DNA of 64,000 bases from Leptospira perdikensis (lineage in GTDB: Bacteria > Spirochaetota > Leptospiria > Leptospirales > Leptospiraceae): positions 434,001 to 498,000 of the forward strand of contig NZ_RQGA01000003.1 of assembly GCF_004769575.1 (NCBI RefSeq), read 5' to 3'. Positions 62,668-64,000 of this stretch are shown here, in pieces; within the stretch, counting starts at the first letter, position 1; every line of letters starts with the position of its first letter. Below the pieces are notes generated by a model, which ran no database searches, was not told the DNA's origin, and saw only the letters and a list, made by a program, of their open reading frames with translations. Both the position numbers and the translations under genes were made by a program.

Positions 62668-63846
62668 TTAAAAATTCAAACAAAATCCCAAAAAGGCACA
62701 AACAACGACAATGCTCCAAGAGGGAAACTTCCAAAACATAAGTAAAATAAAACCGAGAGCAAATACAACAAAATCAAATCGATTAAAAATTGCTTCAGTC
62801 CAAACCGGAGAATACAAAGCAGAGATAAGTAACCCAACAACAACCGCATTGATACCAGCCATTGATTGTTTTAGCCAAGATTCTTTTCGAAATTTTTCCC
62901 AAAGAGGAAGAACACCGATGATCAGTAGATAAGCCGGTAAAAAAGCAGCAACCAAACAAAAAACTCCACCCCAAATTCCATTCGGTGGTAGATTTGAAAC
63001 TGTTCCAAGATAAGCAGTGAAGGTAAATAGCGGACCTGGAATGGCCTGGGCTGCACCATAACCTACCATAAACATTTGGTTTGAAACAAGACCAGTAGTG
63101 ACTACTTCTTCTTTGAGTAGAGGTAATACAACATGTCCACCTCCAAACACCAAAGAGCCAACACGAAAGAAACTATCAAATATCCGAATCGATTGGTTTT
63201 GGAAGAAATTAGATAGAATGGGAAGAAAAAATAGAAGTAGGAAAAAAAAGGTGAGTAGGGCATAGGAATAAGAAGTTGAAATTTTAAATCCAGTCGGTGA
63301 ATGGGGAAGGTTATCTACTTTTTTTAAAAAGAAAAACCCGAAGATACCACCTAACAAAATTGGAAGCAGTTGTCCTAATGTCCCACCAATACCAACTGAT
63401 ATTCCTAATGCGATTACTGCGAGACTGATCCTTTCTTTATCGGGACAAAGTTTGATACCCATGGACCAAACGGCATGAGCGACTACAACCACAGCGGCAA
63501 TTTTGAATCCATGTAAGACACCTTGGTTCCAAAATTCGGGATATAAACCAACACCAAGTCCAAAAATGACCATGAGTGCTGCAGAAGGAAGTGTAAAAGC
63601 AAACCAAGCAAGGATTCCACCGAAGATTCCGCCACGGATTTGTCCAATGGCGATTCCTACTTGGCTACTGGCAGGACCAGGTAAAAATTGTGAAAGAGCA
63701 ACTAAGTCTGCATAGGCGGAAGATGTGACCCATTTTTTCTTTTCAACAAATTCGTGTTGGAAGTATCCCAAATGAGCAACTGGCCCACCAAAGGATGTAC
63801 ATCCTAAAATAAAAAAAGTTTTGAATAAATCTAAATATAAATTCAT
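62668..63846 (-). CDS. ChrA-type chromate (or related anion) transporter
   Basis: 392 residues with two homologous halves, the long-chain CHR form. The first half has TSFGGPVAHLGYFQHEFVEKKKW and LSQFLPGPASSQVGIAIG, the second GSLVFGGGHVVLPLLKEEVV and GYGAAQAIPGPLFTFTAYLG, the paired family signatures (FGG, PGP). These proteins export chromate or take up sulphate-like anions; which one is unclear. ATG at 63846. It leads a minus-strand run that ends with the two lipoproteins at 58836. Confidence 0.93.
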   Translation of the reverse strand: MNLYLDLFKTFFILGCTSFGGPVAHLGYFQHEFVEKKKWVTSSAYADLVALSQFLPGPASSQVGIAIGQIRGGIFGGILAWFAFTLPSAALMVIFGLGVGLYPEFWNQGVLHGFKIAAVVVVAHAVWSMGIKLCPDKERISLAVIALGISVGIGGTLGQLLPILLGGIFGFFFLKKVDNLPHSPTGFKISTSYSYALLTFFFLLLFFLPILSNFFQNQSIRIFDSFFRVGSLVFGGGHVVLPLLKEEVVTTGLVSNQMFMVGYGAAQAIPGPLFTFTAYLGTVSNLPPNGIWGGVFCLVAAFLPAYLLIIGVLPLWEKFRKESWLKQSMAGINAVVVGLLISALYSPVWTEAIFNRFDFVVFALGFILLMFWKFPSWSIVVVCAFLGFCLNF

Positions 63847-63890
63847 AGAGTTTCAATCGAACAAACAAAGGATAAATTCATTCCCAAGTA

Positions 63891-64000
63891 TCAACTTCCC
63901 TTTGTAAGTTCGTCTTTCATTAATTTTGCAATGGCTTTTTCATTTTCACCTGGTAGTAGTTCGAGTTCAGAAATCACTTTTTTCTTACGTTCTTCAGAAT
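63891..64000 (-). CDS. C-terminal end of an unidentified protein (gene runs off the window)
   Basis: The last 35 codons of a minus-strand frame end in TGA at 63891-63893. The peptide is charged and helical (SEERKKKVISELELLPGENE, then KAIAKLMKDELTKGS). Too short to identify. It lies 44 bp upstream of the chrA-type gene and may be in the same operon. Confidence 0.4.
   Translation of the reverse strand, partial: SEERKKKVISELELLPGENEKAIAKLMKDELTKGS

Noticed and set aside
1..64000. CRISPR arrays, tRNA or rRNA genes, insertion sequences, phage genes
   Set aside because: No regularly spaced repeats, transposase or integrase motifs, or tRNA-like cloverleaves were noticed on reading; the intergenic gaps are nearly all shorter than 130 bp.

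Overview
The window looks like a chromosomal segment of a Leptospira species. It is AT-rich and densely packed, with many short-leader lipoproteins whose lipoboxes are of the relaxed spirochaete type. It carries the division genes ftsQ-ftsA-ftsZ, lpxA for lipid A, a DUF1574/MBOAT pair and several families I know mainly from leptospires. The genus is inferred from gene content and style; the species cannot be read from the sequence. No rRNA, tRNA, insertion sequence, prophage or CRISPR array was seen.

Layout. 1-2.8 kb (minus): the 5' part of a dihydroorotase-type amidohydrolase gene and recQ. 2.9-7.5 kb (plus): an MBOAT acyltransferase with an SGNH partner, then a secreted caspase-like protein. 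7.5-8.3 kb: a regulatory stretch with three copies of a 14-bp palindrome, then a small secreted helical protein between two terminators. 8.3-11.5 kb: ftsQ, ftsA, ftsZ. 11.5-14.4 kb (minus): a membrane protein, an LpoB-like lipoprotein and a COG3014-like lipoprotein. 14.3-16.3 kb: lipoprotein, nadA, ispF. 16.9-26 kb: a PP2C-type phosphatase with TPRs, a CrtC/AttH-like lipocalin protein, a Yej-type peptide ABC importer without a binding protein, and an AsmA-like protein. 26-31 kb (minus): a lipoprotein, a HEAT/SH3 protein, a membrane-anchored MutS-like ATPase and a small protein.

31-37.2 kb (plus): a small protein, a long-chain acyl-CoA ligase with an enoyl-CoA hydratase, an arsenosugar-type pair (AhpD-like protein and radical SAM ArsS), methionine aminopeptidase and an alpha/beta hydrolase. 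37.2-45.5 kb: a MAPEG protein, gpsA (minus), an uncharacterised protein with a phosphoesterase, a zinc-ribbon protein and recG, a VanY-type peptidase, then lpxA-galE (minus). 45.6-48.6 kb: an orphan HPt protein, a glycosyltransferase-like protein (minus) and a thiolase.

48.6-58.8 kb (plus) is the most unusual part. A nucleotidyltransferase-like/methyltransferase fusion is followed without a gap by a complete type I secretion system. That system has two different ABC exporters, each with tandem cyclic-nucleotide-binding domains and a C39-like region that appears inactive, flanking an HlyD-type adaptor and followed by a TolC-type channel. 58.8-64 kb (minus): two lipoproteins, a DUF2079 membrane protein, a COG2509-like flavoprotein, a ChrA-type transporter and the end of one more gene.

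The best candidates for undescribed biology are the cyclic-nucleotide-linked dual-ABC secretion system, the triple palindrome upstream of the small secreted protein, the dyad around the acyl-CoA ligase promoter, and the arsenosugar operon leader that could hide its own ribosome binding site.
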